The notes below the pieces were generated by a model. That model searched no databases. It saw nothing but the letters and a program-made list of their open reading frames with translations, and was not told the origin of the DNA. The position numbers and the translations under genes were made by a program. Below, piece after piece: positions 44,159 through 53,895 of a stretch of 64,000 nt of DNA (the stretch's first letter is position 1; the number at the start of each line of letters is the position of its first letter). Origin of the DNA: Methylovirgula sp. 4M-Z18 (lineage in GTDB: Bacteria > Pseudomonadota > Alphaproteobacteria > Rhizobiales > Beijerinckiaceae); NCBI RefSeq assembly GCF_037890675.1, contig NZ_CP149574.1:1922001-1986000 (forward strand), read 5' to 3'.

Positions 44159-45982
44159 TTAGTTGAGGAACTGCGCCGGCAGTTGCGCGGCCTGGGCGAT
44201 CAGCGTCGAAAGCTCGAAGGTGAGCGCCTCACGATACGGGCCGGAATTGACCGTCACCTGGGTGATCGGCGCCGGTTCTTCCTGGTTGTAGGCGATCGCG
44301 AACTGGCCCTGCCGCAACGCGTCGACCGAATTGTCGGCGGCGTTGAAACTGACCTTGAAGCCGAGCACCGCCTTTTTCATGATCAGATAGGAGCCGACCG
44401 CGTTCATGTCGTTGAGCACGTCCTGCACGCCCTGCGGCGTCACGTTCTCGGTGCCGAGGCGCAGGCGGATGCTTTTCATCAGGGCGAGGTGGGTCCAGTC
44501 GCGGCCGCGCCGCTTGTTGTAGAACCATTGCAGCGGATCGGAACTGGCGTTCCACACGCCGGCCCAGACATAGCCGGAGGCGCTGATCGCCGTTTCGTCG
44601 CCGATCTCGCCGCGTTCGATCACTGAGATGTTCTGCGCCAGCAATTCCTGGCCGGCGGTGGCGCCATCGACGAGGCTGAACGGGTAACTGTTCTTGAGGC
44701 CGAGAATGCCCTGCACCGGCTGGCCGGAGATCGACCAGAACGGCAGGCCTTCGTGCTGGAAGTCGACGCGAGCGAAGAGGCCGAGGGCAACGGCCGCGCC
44801 GTCCTGATATTCCGTGCCCGGCGAGACCGTCTGACCGGCCGGGATCGGCGATTGGATGATCTCCCATGCATCGGTCGGGATGAGGCGCGGATCGGAGAGC
44901 ACCTGGCGGAAATTGAGGGCGCCTTGCTGGCCGCTGCCGTCGGAGCCGACCACGGCGCAACCGAAGAGCGCGGCGCAAATTGCCGGCAGGTTGGCGCAGA
45001 TCGGATTGGCGAGGGCCTGCATGGCGACCGTCGCTGTCGCGCCGATGATGTTGGCCGCCAGGGTGAAGGCGTTGCCGCCGACGCCGAGCGTCTTGTCGGT
45101 GATGGTGAGCGCCGTCGCGGTCGCCGCGTAGGTGCAGAGCGAAATGTTCGCGTCCGCCGAGGCGTTGCAGAAGGCCGCCAGATTGGCCAGCGTGGCGGCC
45201 AGGGTCGCGCCCGGCACCACATCGTTGGCAGCGGTGCCGAAGGTCACCACGGTGCCGTCCAGGGTGATCGTGTTGCCGACCACGGGGTTGGTGACGAAAT
45301 TGATCGCACCGGTCGCCGCGACCCCCACCGCGCCGCCGGTCAAGGTCGGGCCGGACACGGTCGCGCCCTTGCCGTCGCCGCCGATGCTGCAGGTCACCAC
45401 GGTGCCGGCATCGTATTGGCCGGGCGCGGTCAGATTGACGCCGGTCACCACGCCATTGGCGATAATGGCCGTGCCGGTGGCGCCGGGCGGATTGAACGTG
45501 ACCGGCGCATTGGTGAATCCGGTGCCGCCGCCGGTGATGGTGACGGATTGCACGCCAAGGTCGCTGGTGCCGGTATAGCCTGGCGCGCCGATGAGGCGCG
45601 GCACTTCTCCGAGAAGCGTTTTGGCCTTGAGCAGGGCATAAAGCCCGCTGCCGTTGGCAGGATTGCCGGCAATGTTGGCGATCGTGGCGTCGATGTCTGC
45701 GCCGGTGGCGACGCGCACGGCGACGATGCGGGCCGAGGTCTGCAGGTCGGCAAGCTGGTTGTCGATCGTCACCACCGTCTTGTAGAGCGGGCCGGTGCCG
45801 AGGGCGGCGAGGGCGGTCGCATCGCCGGAATCGAAGGCGATCGGCGTGTCGAGCGGATAGGTGGCGGCGATCGCATCGTCGGACGGCAGCACCAGGCCGA
45901 TGATCGACAGATCAGACGGCTGGGCGGGACGCGGCTCGTTGTTGACGTTGTTGAACACCATGCCATAGCGGGGTGTGGTCAT
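44159..45982 (-). CDS. Contractile tail sheath protein (P2 FI-like) with inserted domain
   Basis: 607 aa, about 200 longer than P2 FI. The N-terminus (RYGMVFNNVNNEPRPAQPSD) and C-terminal half (GLFARVDFQHEGLPFWSISG onward) are typical sheath. Between about residues 142 and 325 is a glycine, threonine and alanine-rich insertion: one part with VTITGGGTGF-type repeats and one resembling Ig-like phage surface domains (LAATLANLAAFCNASADAN). Such insertions usually face outward on the sheath. Confidence 0.93.
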   Translation of the reverse strand: MTTPRYGMVFNNVNNEPRPAQPSDLSIIGLVLPSDDAIAATYPLDTPIAFDSGDATALAALGTGPLYKTVVTIDNQLADLQTSARIVAVRVATGADIDATIANIAGNPANGSGLYALLKAKTLLGEVPRLIGAPGYTGTSDLGVQSVTITGGGTGFTNAPVTFNPPGATGTAIIANGVVTGVNLTAPGQYDAGTVVTCSIGGDGKGATVSGPTLTGGAVGVAATGAINFVTNPVVGNTITLDGTVVTFGTAANDVVPGATLAATLANLAAFCNASADANISLCTYAATATALTITDKTLGVGGNAFTLAANIIGATATVAMQALANPICANLPAICAALFGCAVVGSDGSGQQGALNFRQVLSDPRLIPTDAWEIIQSPIPAGQTVSPGTEYQDGAAVALGLFARVDFQHEGLPFWSISGQPVQGILGLKNSYPFSLVDGATAGQELLAQNISVIERGEIGDETAISASGYVWAGVWNASSDPLQWFYNKRRGRDWTHLALMKSIRLRLGTENVTPQGVQDVLNDMNAVGSYLIMKKAVLGFKVSFNAADNSVDALRQGQFAIAYNQEEPAPITQVTVNSGPYREALTFELSTLIAQAAQLPAQFLN

Positions 45983-45996
45983 CGGGGTCTCCTAAA

Positions 45997-46025
45997 GAAA
46001 AAGGGCCGCTGATGAGGCGGCCCTT
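45997..46025 (-). terminator. Strong hairpin terminator upstream of the sheath gene
   Basis: On the minus strand AAGGGCCGC pairs with GCGGCCCTT around CTCATCA, followed by TTTC. It lies between the tail fibre assembly gene and the sheath, so transcription from the baseplate and fibre genes may stop or be reduced here. Confidence 0.75.
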
Positions 46026-46062
46026 GCGGGATGGGAATGGGTGATGACGGGAAGGGTTGTGG

Positions 46063-46602
46063 CTAGAACCCGAGCTGCGCCGCGAGTGCGTCGGCTGCGG
46101 CCTTGACCGCCGACACCTTCCCCGGGATCTGGATGGCGGCGGTCACATTGGCGATATCTTCCGCCGCGTAGCGGATCGGCTGCAAGCCGGCGACGATTTG
46201 CTGGTAGGCTGTTGCTTTCGCTATCACCGCGGTAGCGACACTTTGCGGTGTCGTAGACGGATCGTTAGCGGCTGTGACGATCGCCTGCAGCAGCGACGGC
46301 GCCGGCGGCGTGCCGCCTCCCTGCACGATCCGCGCCTCGATCAATTGTACCGACCAGCTATCAACCTCGCTGCGCGGATATTTCGCGGTGACGCGGGCGG
46401 TGATCGCGTCGAGATAGGCGATGCAGTCGGCGATGGCAGCCTGCGCCTGGGCGGCGAGCGGCGATTGCGGCGCGGGAGCCGGCGTATTGCCGGCCGCGAG
46501 CCATGCCTCATAGTCCTGCCGCATGGCGTTCGCCGGGTCGTTCGGAATCGTCCAGCCGTCATCCCGTAGGACGCAATCGGAATCATTAATCAATGTGTAC
46601 AT
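46063..46602 (-). CDS. Probable tail fibre assembly protein
   Basis: 179 aa. [20 protein letters not shown] and [12 protein letters not shown] form the N-terminal pattern of phage fibre-assembly or DUF4376-like proteins, followed by an alanine-rich helical region. It lies 6 bp after the tail fibre stop, the usual place for a fibre chaperone. No detailed homology is claimed. Confidence 0.65.
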   Translation of the reverse strand: MYTLINDSDCVLRDDGWTIPNDPANAMRQDYEAWLAAGNTPAPAPQSPLAAQAQAAIADCIAYLDAITARVTAKYPRSEVDSWSVQLIEARIVQGGGTPPAPSLLQAIVTAANDPSTTPQSVATAVIAKATAYQQIVAGLQPIRYAAEDIANVTAAIQIPGKVSAVKAAADALAAQLGF

Positions 46603-46608
46603 GGGCGA

Positions 46609-49017
46609 TTACAAGCTCGCGTCGAGTGTGATTGTAGCGTTGTAGTAAGCGTCCCCAGTCGCTGACGGGATCAGCCAGAGCGCTGAGCCATTGGCGGCTA
46701 GCTCTAGCCCGACAGAGCTAACGTTTCCCTGGGAGTTCATCGACCAATTGCCCGCAGGTGTGGCGCGCATCGGGGGGTGAGAAATCGAAGATTTCACACG
46801 ACCTGACGTCGTGGCATACCCCTGAATGTTACACTGCCCTTTCCAGTAGTAGCGCATGCACGCGAGGGTCAGGCGATCAACCGGGATGTACTCGAACTCG
46901 GTTGCATAGCTTCCAAGCTCAATCTGGCAGCCTGTGACCTGGTGCGTCGCTCCGGCCGTGGAGATCAAGCGGACAGATGCTGCTGTTCTCCGCGCATAGG
47001 TCGTGGTGGTTGCCCACGCCCCGGCTGTCCCGTTGCTATTTGATCCAGAACCGAGGTCGAAAATTAGACGGAGCCCAGCAGTCGTGTCGCTAGCCCATGT
47101 CCCAGCCGTCGCCCCTGGGATCACGATGGTGGCGTATTGCCAAACATTGGCGGTCGTCACCACATAAGTGGCGGTGTAGCATTGCGTGCCGCCGCCGTTC
47201 CCGATGCAGAGGCCATAGGTTCCGGCAACCGACGCCTTCACCCAGAAGGACAGGGTGACAGTACGTCCTGACGCCAATCCCCACTTGAGCTTGGCGATAT
47301 TGACGCCCTCAACCGCGGTGAAGAGTTGGTATACCTCAGTCGCCCCAGGCGAGGCCACGGCCGTTGTTACCGTTGTCTTCAGCGAATTGCGTAACCCCGG
47401 AGGAGCGTCGGCCACAACCTGGGCCGAGTAGACGCCAGCGCCAGATGTGGAGTTGTTCCACATGTCACAAAGGTAGCCAGGCGTGGAGACAAGAGTGCCT
47501 CCGTAGCGCTGATCTGAATCAAACCCGCCGTTGATGAGGAGGTTGCGCCCTATCGGAGCGGTAGGCGCTGATCCAACCGAACTCACGGTCCATTTCGTCG
47601 ACGACACACGCATGAGCGCGACGCTGGCATTGGCGTAGTTCAGCACATAGCTCGACGCGCCGTTGATTGTGTCCGCGCCGTTGGCCGTGAGTGTGATCGT
47701 GTTATTCTGCGAACAGGCGCCACTTTCGTCGAAAATATAAACCGTCTGGCCCTGATTCATGCTCGCGGCGCTCGGCAGTGTGCCGGTGCGAGGCGCTGTA
47801 ATCGCAGTCCAGACGACGGCTTCCATGGCATTGGTGATCGCTTGGTTGGCATCGTTGACCATCGTCGCTTGGTCGATGTTCAGCAAGACGCGCTGTACGG
47901 CGACGCTCGCGGCGGAGCCCAGCGCGCGGCCGACGGCGGTGGAGTCGAGCAGATCGGCCAAGGCCAGCGTCACGTTGCCGGTGCGGCCGGCAACGGACAG
48001 GACTTCGTTCGATATGCCGTCCCACTTGTTCCAAACCGTGCCGTTGAACACGGCCATGTCGCCGACGTTCCACTGGGTGATGCCGTCGAGCGGCGTGGTG
48101 CCGGCATTGTTGACGCGATAGAGATAGCCCTTGGTGCCGGCGCCGGAGACAAGGGCCGGATTGTTCGCGCTCGCGTCCCATGTCCCGATATAGGTCATCG
48201 CGCCCTGCAGCGCGGCGGGCAATTGGTTGAGCGGCAGATGGCCGCCGCTGTCGAGCGTCGCGAGCGTGTTGGCGACGCCATGCGGCAATTGGCTCAATGG
48301 CACGAGGCCGGTGGCATCGAGGGTCGCCAGCGTGTTGGCGAGGCCGGCGAGCAGTGGCAAGCTGTGCAGATTGCCCTGGTAATCCTTCCACCAGAGCAGC
48401 GCGCCGTGCTCGTCGATCGCGAATTCGCCATCGGCCAGAGCCGTGGGCGCGGTGCCAAGCAAGGTCCGCTTGTGTTGGATGACCGTGCCGGGCTGGCCGT
48501 CGAGCGTGCCGCCGTCGATCGCCTGCGCTGTCAGCAGTGGCGGGACCGTCGGAAAAATCGTCCAGTTGCCATGCGCGCCGGCGCCGAAGGCGTTGCTGAC
48601 ATTGATGGTCAGTGTGCCCGTGGCTCGCACATAGGAGACGACATGGCCGGCCATGACCACGCCGGCATCCGCCGACATGGCCACCAGCCATTGCGCCGGC
48701 GCGAATTGCTGCGCCAGGCTCGCGTCGATGACGAAGGGAACATTGCCCGTCGCGACGGTGACCGACGGCGCCGAGGTGGCGACGAAGATCGCGCCGAGAT
48801 TGGCGATGCTGACAAGCTCGTTATAGACCGGCAGCAAGGCGGTGTTGAGCCGGTCGAGGCCGACCTGCTGGATCTGGGCGAGGAGCGCGTCGAAGTTCGG
48901 CTTGTAGCTTTCGAGCGTGCGCAACCGTAGATCGAGCGCGGCCATCGCCAGATTCATGCGCTCGGGCGACGCGCTCTTGTTTGTGACGAAGTCGAGTTCA
49001 GCGGGCAGGTTGGACAT
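46609..49017 (-). CDS. Tail fibre with carbohydrate-binding-like tip
   Basis: 802 aa. The N-terminal 270 residues contain two tandem units of about 20 residues (ANTLATLDATGLVPLSQLP and the copy at 249-266). From about residue 491 the tip begins with RNLLINGGFDSDQRYGG, a start typical of CBM-like phage receptor-binding modules. DNA for the tip (46609-47547) is visibly richer in A and T than the GC-rich stem DNA, suggesting the tip was exchanged. It should bind the host surface. Confidence 0.85.
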   Translation of the reverse strand: MSNLPAELDFVTNKSASPERMNLAMAALDLRLRTLESYKPNFDALLAQIQQVGLDRLNTALLPVYNELVSIANLGAIFVATSAPSVTVATGNVPFVIDASLAQQFAPAQWLVAMSADAGVVMAGHVVSYVRATGTLTINVSNAFGAGAHGNWTIFPTVPPLLTAQAIDGGTLDGQPGTVIQHKRTLLGTAPTALADGEFAIDEHGALLWWKDYQGNLHSLPLLAGLANTLATLDATGLVPLSQLPHGVANTLATLDSGGHLPLNQLPAALQGAMTYIGTWDASANNPALVSGAGTKGYLYRVNNAGTTPLDGITQWNVGDMAVFNGTVWNKWDGISNEVLSVAGRTGNVTLALADLLDSTAVGRALGSAASVAVQRVLLNIDQATMVNDANQAITNAMEAVVWTAITAPRTGTLPSAASMNQGQTVYIFDESGACSQNNTITLTANGADTINGASSYVLNYANASVALMRVSSTKWTVSSVGSAPTAPIGRNLLINGGFDSDQRYGGTLVSTPGYLCDMWNNSTSGAGVYSAQVVADAPPGLRNSLKTTVTTAVASPGATEVYQLFTAVEGVNIAKLKWGLASGRTVTLSFWVKASVAGTYGLCIGNGGGTQCYTATYVVTTANVWQYATIVIPGATAGTWASDTTAGLRLIFDLGSGSNSNGTAGAWATTTTYARRTAASVRLISTAGATHQVTGCQIELGSYATEFEYIPVDRLTLACMRYYWKGQCNIQGYATTSGRVKSSISHPPMRATPAGNWSMNSQGNVSSVGLELAANGSALWLIPSATGDAYYNATITLDASL

Positions 49018-49186
49018 CGATCACCGCATCGCCGAGGGCCTTCAGGACGGCGTCGTCGACGACGTGTTTGACGCCGGCGCGATAGACGATGTCATCGATC
49101 GGCACCGCGCGAGATAGTTTGACCTCGTGATAGCCTTCGTAGGAGGTGAGCGGCGCCGGCGTGGCGTCTTGCGGTTCGTTGGCCAT
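48998..49186 (-). CDS. Small protein upstream of the tail fibre
   Basis: 62 aa from ATG 49186 (MANEPQDATPAPLTSYEGYH). It overlaps the tail fibre start by 20 bp, which suggests translational coupling. No family recognised; a structural or chaperone helper for the fibre is plausible. Confidence 0.55.
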   Translation of the reverse strand: MANEPQDATPAPLTSYEGYHEVKLSRAVPIDDIVYRAGVKHVVDDAVLKALGDAVIDVQPAR

Positions 49187-49213
49187 GGGGTTGCTCCAGG
49201 GAAGAAGGGGAGC

Positions 49214-49292
49214 GTCATTGCGAGCGAAGCGCAGCAATCCATCTCCGAGACTGGGGGATGGATTGCTTCGTCGCTATGCTCCTCGCAATGAC
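49214..49292. repeat. Chromosomal palindromic repeat, copy C
   Basis: GTCATTGCGAGCGAAGCGC at the left and GCTCCTCGCAATGAC at the right, with CAATCCATCTCCGAGACTGG at the centre. Near-perfect inverted repeat between the small fibre-associated gene and the 765-aa tail protein gene. Confidence 0.85.
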
Positions 49293-49318
49293 GGACGTGG
49301 TGCGGCGCAGCCTGGGTC

Positions 49319-51616
49319 TTACAGCACCCAATCCTTGCGCCAGGCGACGTGGAAGGTTTTCAGGGCGCTGGTCGTCGTGCCGGCGCTCTTGGTCACCCAG
49401 GACGTGACGGCGGCGCCGAGGTTGAACACGAAGGTGCGCTCGGTGGCGCCGTCGGAGGCGATCACGTCGCTGTAGGACGAGGGTTGCGTCTCTGTGGCGT
49501 AGCCAGCGCCGGTCATGATCGTGACCTTGCCGGTGTGGAAGTTGGGATCGAACGACTCGTAACGCTCGATGATGCGGATCGAAGAGGTCGCGGCCGGCGG
49601 CGTGCGCGGCAGCGCCATATGGGTGAAACTCGTGTTCGGCCGCGACACATGCACGTTGCTTTGCAGCAGGTTGAGCACCGGCTGCACGTCCGGCGTGCCG
49701 GCGAAGACGGCATGCAGCGGCAACAGCGGCGGGAGCGAGCCGCCGGCGTTGAGCGCGCCGGCATTGGCTGCGGCGAGCGAGATCCATTGGCCGTTGACCT
49801 GCACTTCGAAGGTGAGGCTGGTCGCGCCGGGCGTGATGGCGCCGGCCAGGATGTCGAGCGAGGTGATCCCTCCGGCGAGCTGCAGCGGGTTCAGATCGAT
49901 GGTCGAGATCGCCTGGCGGAATTTGCAGGTGTACAGGTTGAAGGCGAGGTGTTTCGTGAGATCGCCCTGCGCATAGGCGCCGCCGACCACGGTGAAGAAT
50001 GTGCCGCCGGGGAAGGCCGTGCCGTCGGCGCTCGCCACGAAATGGTTGGCGCCGGTCATGACGACAACCGCATAGCGCTTGCCGGCCTGCAGGTACACCG
50101 GCGTGGCAAAGGCGAAATTCGTCTCGGCCGGAGCGAGCTGCAGATGGGGCTGGTCGAGCGAGGCTTGCGCGATCACCTGGGTCAGATCCGGCAAGCCGGT
50201 CGAGGTGGCCTGGCAGATGACCACATTGACCGAACCCTGCGCATCGATCTTGGTGAAGAACAGCCCGATCGATTGCAGCCACATGTCCTGCCCGACCGGG
50301 AAGGTTTCGGCGACCTGCGTGCCGGAAATCTGATTGGTGACGGTGATGCGGTCCCAATAGGGGTCGGACACCGTGTCGGTCCAGAACTGCTGCAGGCGCA
50401 CGGCGACATGGCTGAGACCGCCGGAATTGGCCGAATAGACGCCATTGGTGAGATCGAAGGCCGCCTTGAACACGTCGCCGTTCGGCAGGGTGAAAATGCC
50501 GGTGATCGGGTCGTATTTTCCCGACTGCCAATAGGCGCTATTGGTGCAGACGGTGAATTCGGTGCCGTAGCGGACGCGCACCCGCGACATGGTTTTCTGC
50601 ACCAGGGTGCTGGTCGCGTAGGAATAGCTCGAGAGCTGGATCTGCCCGGTCTGCGGGCCGACCGAGAGACGCAAGGACGGATCATAAGCCGGCAGCAGCA
50701 CGCCGCCGGCAACTGTCGCAAGCGGGTTCAACGGATTGAACAGGCCGAGCGCCGCATCCGCCGCGCCATTGTCGGCGAAGCGGATACCTTCGCGCGTCAG
50801 CGCGTTCATGAGCGGGTTCGTCAGGTCGGATGACGTCGTGTCGAGAAAGAAGTCGGCACTCGAATCGGCCGCGTTGGATGGAATGCCGTTCTTGGATTCC
50901 AGCACGGCGATGCGCGCGAGCATGCGACCGGTGAGATTGGAGCCGGTTTTCTGCCGTGCATCATTGGACAGGCGCTGCACGTCGGACGAGAGCGACACCA
51001 GCTGAGGCGCGGCGCCGGCCTCCCAGGCCTCGATGGTTTCGAGGCGGTTGTCCACATCCTGCAGGCTCGGCACCTGATTGGCCGCGAGCATAGTCACCGA
51101 GGAAATGCCGGTCGGGGTGAGGAGCACCTGCACGATCGGCAGCAAGGTCGGGTCGATCACCGGCGCCTGCGGATCGGGGCTTTCGGTGCCGGTGGACTGG
51201 CCGAGATTGGCGATGCGCGCATGGGTGAGCGCGACGGGCTGCGGCTTGTATTGCGGCGCCTGCGGCGTCGAGGTCGCCGGGATCAGGAAATTGCGCTGGG
51301 TGACATTGGTGTCGGATTCCGAGCCCCAGCCGGAAATGATCACGATTTTCTTCGCCGCCACCGGCAGAATGCTGGTGAAATCGTAAGAGGTCGATTGGCC
51401 GAGCGCATAGACCTTGCCGGCATTGTAGATGCGGCCGGCGGCAACGGTGAGCTGTGCCGGGCCGCTCTTGACCGCGGCGAAGCCGGAATAGGCCGGGACG
51501 CTGGTGATCGTGTCGCCGACGACATGGTCGAGCGAGTCGCTCGCATATTGCTGCAGGTTGTTCATGTCGTCGGGGACGACTTCCATATATTGCTGGAAGA
51601 GAACGGTATTTTCCAT
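49319..51616 (-). CDS. Large tail/baseplate-associated protein, possibly DUF4815-like
   Basis: 765 aa from ATG 51616 (MENTVLFQQYMEVVPDDMNN). The chain is mostly beta-rich with low charge, as in fibre collars and baseplate wedge proteins; MNNLQQYASDSLDHVVGD resembles the N-terminus of DUF4815-type phage proteins. It lies between gpI and the tail fibre, so it probably links fibre to baseplate. Flanked on both sides by palindromic repeats (copies C and D). Confidence 0.65.
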   Translation of the reverse strand: MENTVLFQQYMEVVPDDMNNLQQYASDSLDHVVGDTITSVPAYSGFAAVKSGPAQLTVAAGRIYNAGKVYALGQSTSYDFTSILPVAAKKIVIISGWGSESDTNVTQRNFLIPATSTPQAPQYKPQPVALTHARIANLGQSTGTESPDPQAPVIDPTLLPIVQVLLTPTGISSVTMLAANQVPSLQDVDNRLETIEAWEAGAAPQLVSLSSDVQRLSNDARQKTGSNLTGRMLARIAVLESKNGIPSNAADSSADFFLDTTSSDLTNPLMNALTREGIRFADNGAADAALGLFNPLNPLATVAGGVLLPAYDPSLRLSVGPQTGQIQLSSYSYATSTLVQKTMSRVRVRYGTEFTVCTNSAYWQSGKYDPITGIFTLPNGDVFKAAFDLTNGVYSANSGGLSHVAVRLQQFWTDTVSDPYWDRITVTNQISGTQVAETFPVGQDMWLQSIGLFFTKIDAQGSVNVVICQATSTGLPDLTQVIAQASLDQPHLQLAPAETNFAFATPVYLQAGKRYAVVVMTGANHFVASADGTAFPGGTFFTVVGGAYAQGDLTKHLAFNLYTCKFRQAISTIDLNPLQLAGGITSLDILAGAITPGATSLTFEVQVNGQWISLAAANAGALNAGGSLPPLLPLHAVFAGTPDVQPVLNLLQSNVHVSRPNTSFTHMALPRTPPAATSSIRIIERYESFDPNFHTGKVTIMTGAGYATETQPSSYSDVIASDGATERTFVFNLGAAVTSWVTKSAGTTTSALKTFHVAWRKDWVL

Positions 51617-51640
51617 GAATGGCCTCGCGGGTTCCAAGGC

Positions 51641-51720
51641 GTCATTGCGAGCACAGCGAAGCAATCCATCTCCAGGTCTGGGAGATGGATTGCTTCGTCG
51701 CTTACGCTCCTCGCAATGAC
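51641..51720. repeat. Chromosomal palindromic repeat, copy D
   Basis: GTCATTGCGAGCACAGCGAA opens it and CGCTCCTCGCAATGAC closes it. It sits between gpI and the 765-aa tail protein and has the same length and layout as copy C. Confidence 0.85.
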
Positions 51721-51736
51721 GGATGTGGTTTCTGAA

Positions 51737-52966
51737 TCAGTTTGCTTTTCGGTAGTCGCCGAAATTGAACGAGCCGAACATGAGGCCCGTTTCAAAATTG
51801 ATGGGTGTGTATAGGACCGTGTTGACGTCGATGTCGTCGCGCAGGGCCTGGGCGACGGAAACCGCCTCAAGCGTGTTCCACAGCGGCGTCATATCGGTTT
51901 CATACCAGACGCCGACGCCCCACCAGGAACCGAAGGCGTAAGTCGGACGCTGCAACGGGATGTCGATGGTGAGTTCGGCGCTGTAGGGCGCGAGCGCGAA
52001 ATGCGACCAGCCCCAGAACGAGATGGCGCGATGGGTGCTGACGAGCCGCGACGAGTCGAACAGAGTGACCTGATCGTAAACATGGGTTTCGGCATCGGAC
52101 GCGACAAGAGAATCCCCGCCCCAATACGAGAACGAGCAGAAGGCCTTTCCAGGCTGCAACGCAACGCTTTCCGCGACCCGGATCGGGCGCACTTCGGTTG
52201 GCGTCAGGCCGGCCGGAACGGCGAAGGACTCGCCCAGATCCTGCGGCGTGATCGCCACGGTGCGGTTGTCCGCATCGGTGTCGATCAATACCGTCGCCGA
52301 CCAGCATGTGTTCAAAAACGCTTTCGCAGTGCTCGCGGGCGAGGCAAGCGCGACCGTGACCCCGCTGTCGAGCGCCTGATCGAGGCCGCGCACATAGACC
52401 GGTGAGGTGACGCCAGCGTCGACATAGACGGCGCGCTGTTCGTAACGCGCGGCCGCGTCGCTCGGCTCGGACACTTCGCCGGCATTGTAGAAGCAATGCC
52501 ATGTGTCGCCGGCAAAGAAGGCCTTGGCCATATCGCCCGTAACCGGCTGCGCGGCGGGATAGATATGGATTTGCGGCATGAGCGCCATCTGCGCGGCGCG
52601 CTCTGCATCCGAAAGAGTCTGGATCGCGAATACTTTGTCGCGCGGCCGCCGCGCGGCGACCACTTCCGAGCCGACCAGGTCGACATAGGCGCTGATGCCG
52701 GCGAGCGTGGTTTTCTCGCGTTTCAGCTTCCAGATATTGGCGATCGTGTCGCGCTTTTTCTGCTCGCTCCAGCTATCGTCCCAGAGTTCAAGGCCGAGGC
52801 CCCAAGCGAGATAGGGCAGCAGATCGAGGGGGCAGGTCGCCGGGTTCCACACCGACCGGATGATGTCGCTGTTGAGCGGCCGTCGCGCGGCGCTGACCAG
52901 CGACAGGACGGATTCGAATGTGCTGCCGTTCGGCGGCAGCAGGGACACCGGATTCGCATTGAGCAT
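51737..52966 (-). CDS. Phage tail protein I-like
   Basis: 409 aa from ATG 52966 (MLNANPVSLLPPNGSTFESV). The first 160 residues match the P2 gpI family: WNPATCPLDLLPYLAWGLGL and KRDTIANIWKLKREKTTLAG. The following 250 residues are an extra domain with many aromatic residues, not typical of P2 gpI, and may contact the fibre. Its start overlaps the stop of the baseplate J gene. Confidence 0.8.
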   Translation of the reverse strand: MLNANPVSLLPPNGSTFESVLSLVSAARRPLNSDIIRSVWNPATCPLDLLPYLAWGLGLELWDDSWSEQKKRDTIANIWKLKREKTTLAGISAYVDLVGSEVVAARRPRDKVFAIQTLSDAERAAQMALMPQIHIYPAAQPVTGDMAKAFFAGDTWHCFYNAGEVSEPSDAAARYEQRAVYVDAGVTSPVYVRGLDQALDSGVTVALASPASTAKAFLNTCWSATVLIDTDADNRTVAITPQDLGESFAVPAGLTPTEVRPIRVAESVALQPGKAFCSFSYWGGDSLVASDAETHVYDQVTLFDSSRLVSTHRAISFWGWSHFALAPYSAELTIDIPLQRPTYAFGSWWGVGVWYETDMTPLWNTLEAVSVAQALRDDIDVNTVLYTPINFETGLMFGSFNFGDYRKAN

Positions 52967-53895
52967 CAGGAGACGACCGGCTGCACGTTCACGGTGATCG
53001 TGCGGGCATAGGGCGCGGCATCGGCGGCGACCGCGATATCGACCGGTGGAGACACGAGCGTCAATTTCGTCATGGGCGGCACGCGCCCGGCGGCAATGAG
53101 TGCGTCGGTCGGCACCACGCCGCCGATCACCTGTAGCGCGGCCGCGACAACCGCCAGGTTCGTCGTCGATTGCGTCTGCACCGTCCCCGCGGACGGGCCG
53201 GGCGGAATGGTGGCATTGATCACGACGTCGTAGGGCACGGGCGTCGCGGAGCGCACCGAGACGATATCGGTGAGCTGGCTGCCCTCGTCGGCGAGCAGCG
53301 CGGCGCTGACGCGGGCGACGACATCGTCGGTCACCGAGCCGTCGGGACCCCGCCCAAGCAGAATGACATCGATTTGGCCGCCGCCGCGCTTGATCAGGCC
53401 GACGGCGCGGACTTCCGGTGCCACCTGCTTGACGATGGTGATGTAGCCGCCGCCGGTAAGACCGATCGCGGTCGCATCGAGCGCCAAGCGGCCGCGGGCG
53501 CGGAAATCTGCGTCGCTTTCCGTCACGGCGGCCGTAGGCGGAGTCGTGGTCGGATCGGCGGCAACGAGCGTGAGGCGGCGCAAGCCGACCAGCACGGCAA
53601 GCTGGTCGAGATCGGACTTTTGCGCGAAGGCCCACATCACCGCCAGGGTCGCGTCGTTGATCGACTGGGTGTCGAGCATCTCGCGGTAGGAATCTTCCTC
53701 CTGCAGGAGGACGGCGGGGTCCGCTTCGCTCAAGGCGACGTCATAGGTCGGCAGGTCGGTGCCTTGCCGCGCCGTGGCCCAGCGCGCCTGGAAATCGGCG
53801 AGCCGGTCGGCGCGGATCTGCTCGTAATCGACCGGCAGCACTTGCGGCGCCGGCAGGAGCGAGAGGTCGAGGGCGGCGAAGGGAAAGCGGGTCAT
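52966..53895 (-). CDS. Baseplate assembly protein J
   Basis: 309 aa from ATG 53895. The J-family signature is seen in LLQEEDSYREMLDTQSINDA and RLALDATAIGLTGGGYITIV, with GQIDVILLGRGPDGSVTDDV after it. It forms the baseplate wedge with W and I. Overlapping stop and start codons link it to W upstream and I downstream. Confidence 0.92.
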   Translation of the reverse strand: MTRFPFAALDLSLLPAPQVLPVDYEQIRADRLADFQARWATARQGTDLPTYDVALSEADPAVLLQEEDSYREMLDTQSINDATLAVMWAFAQKSDLDQLAVLVGLRRLTLVAADPTTTPPTAAVTESDADFRARGRLALDATAIGLTGGGYITIVKQVAPEVRAVGLIKRGGGQIDVILLGRGPDGSVTDDVVARVSAALLADEGSQLTDIVSVRSATPVPYDVVINATIPPGPSAGTVQTQSTTNLAVVAAALQVIGGVVPTDALIAAGRVPPMTKLTLVSPPVDIAVAADAAPYARTITVNVQPVVS

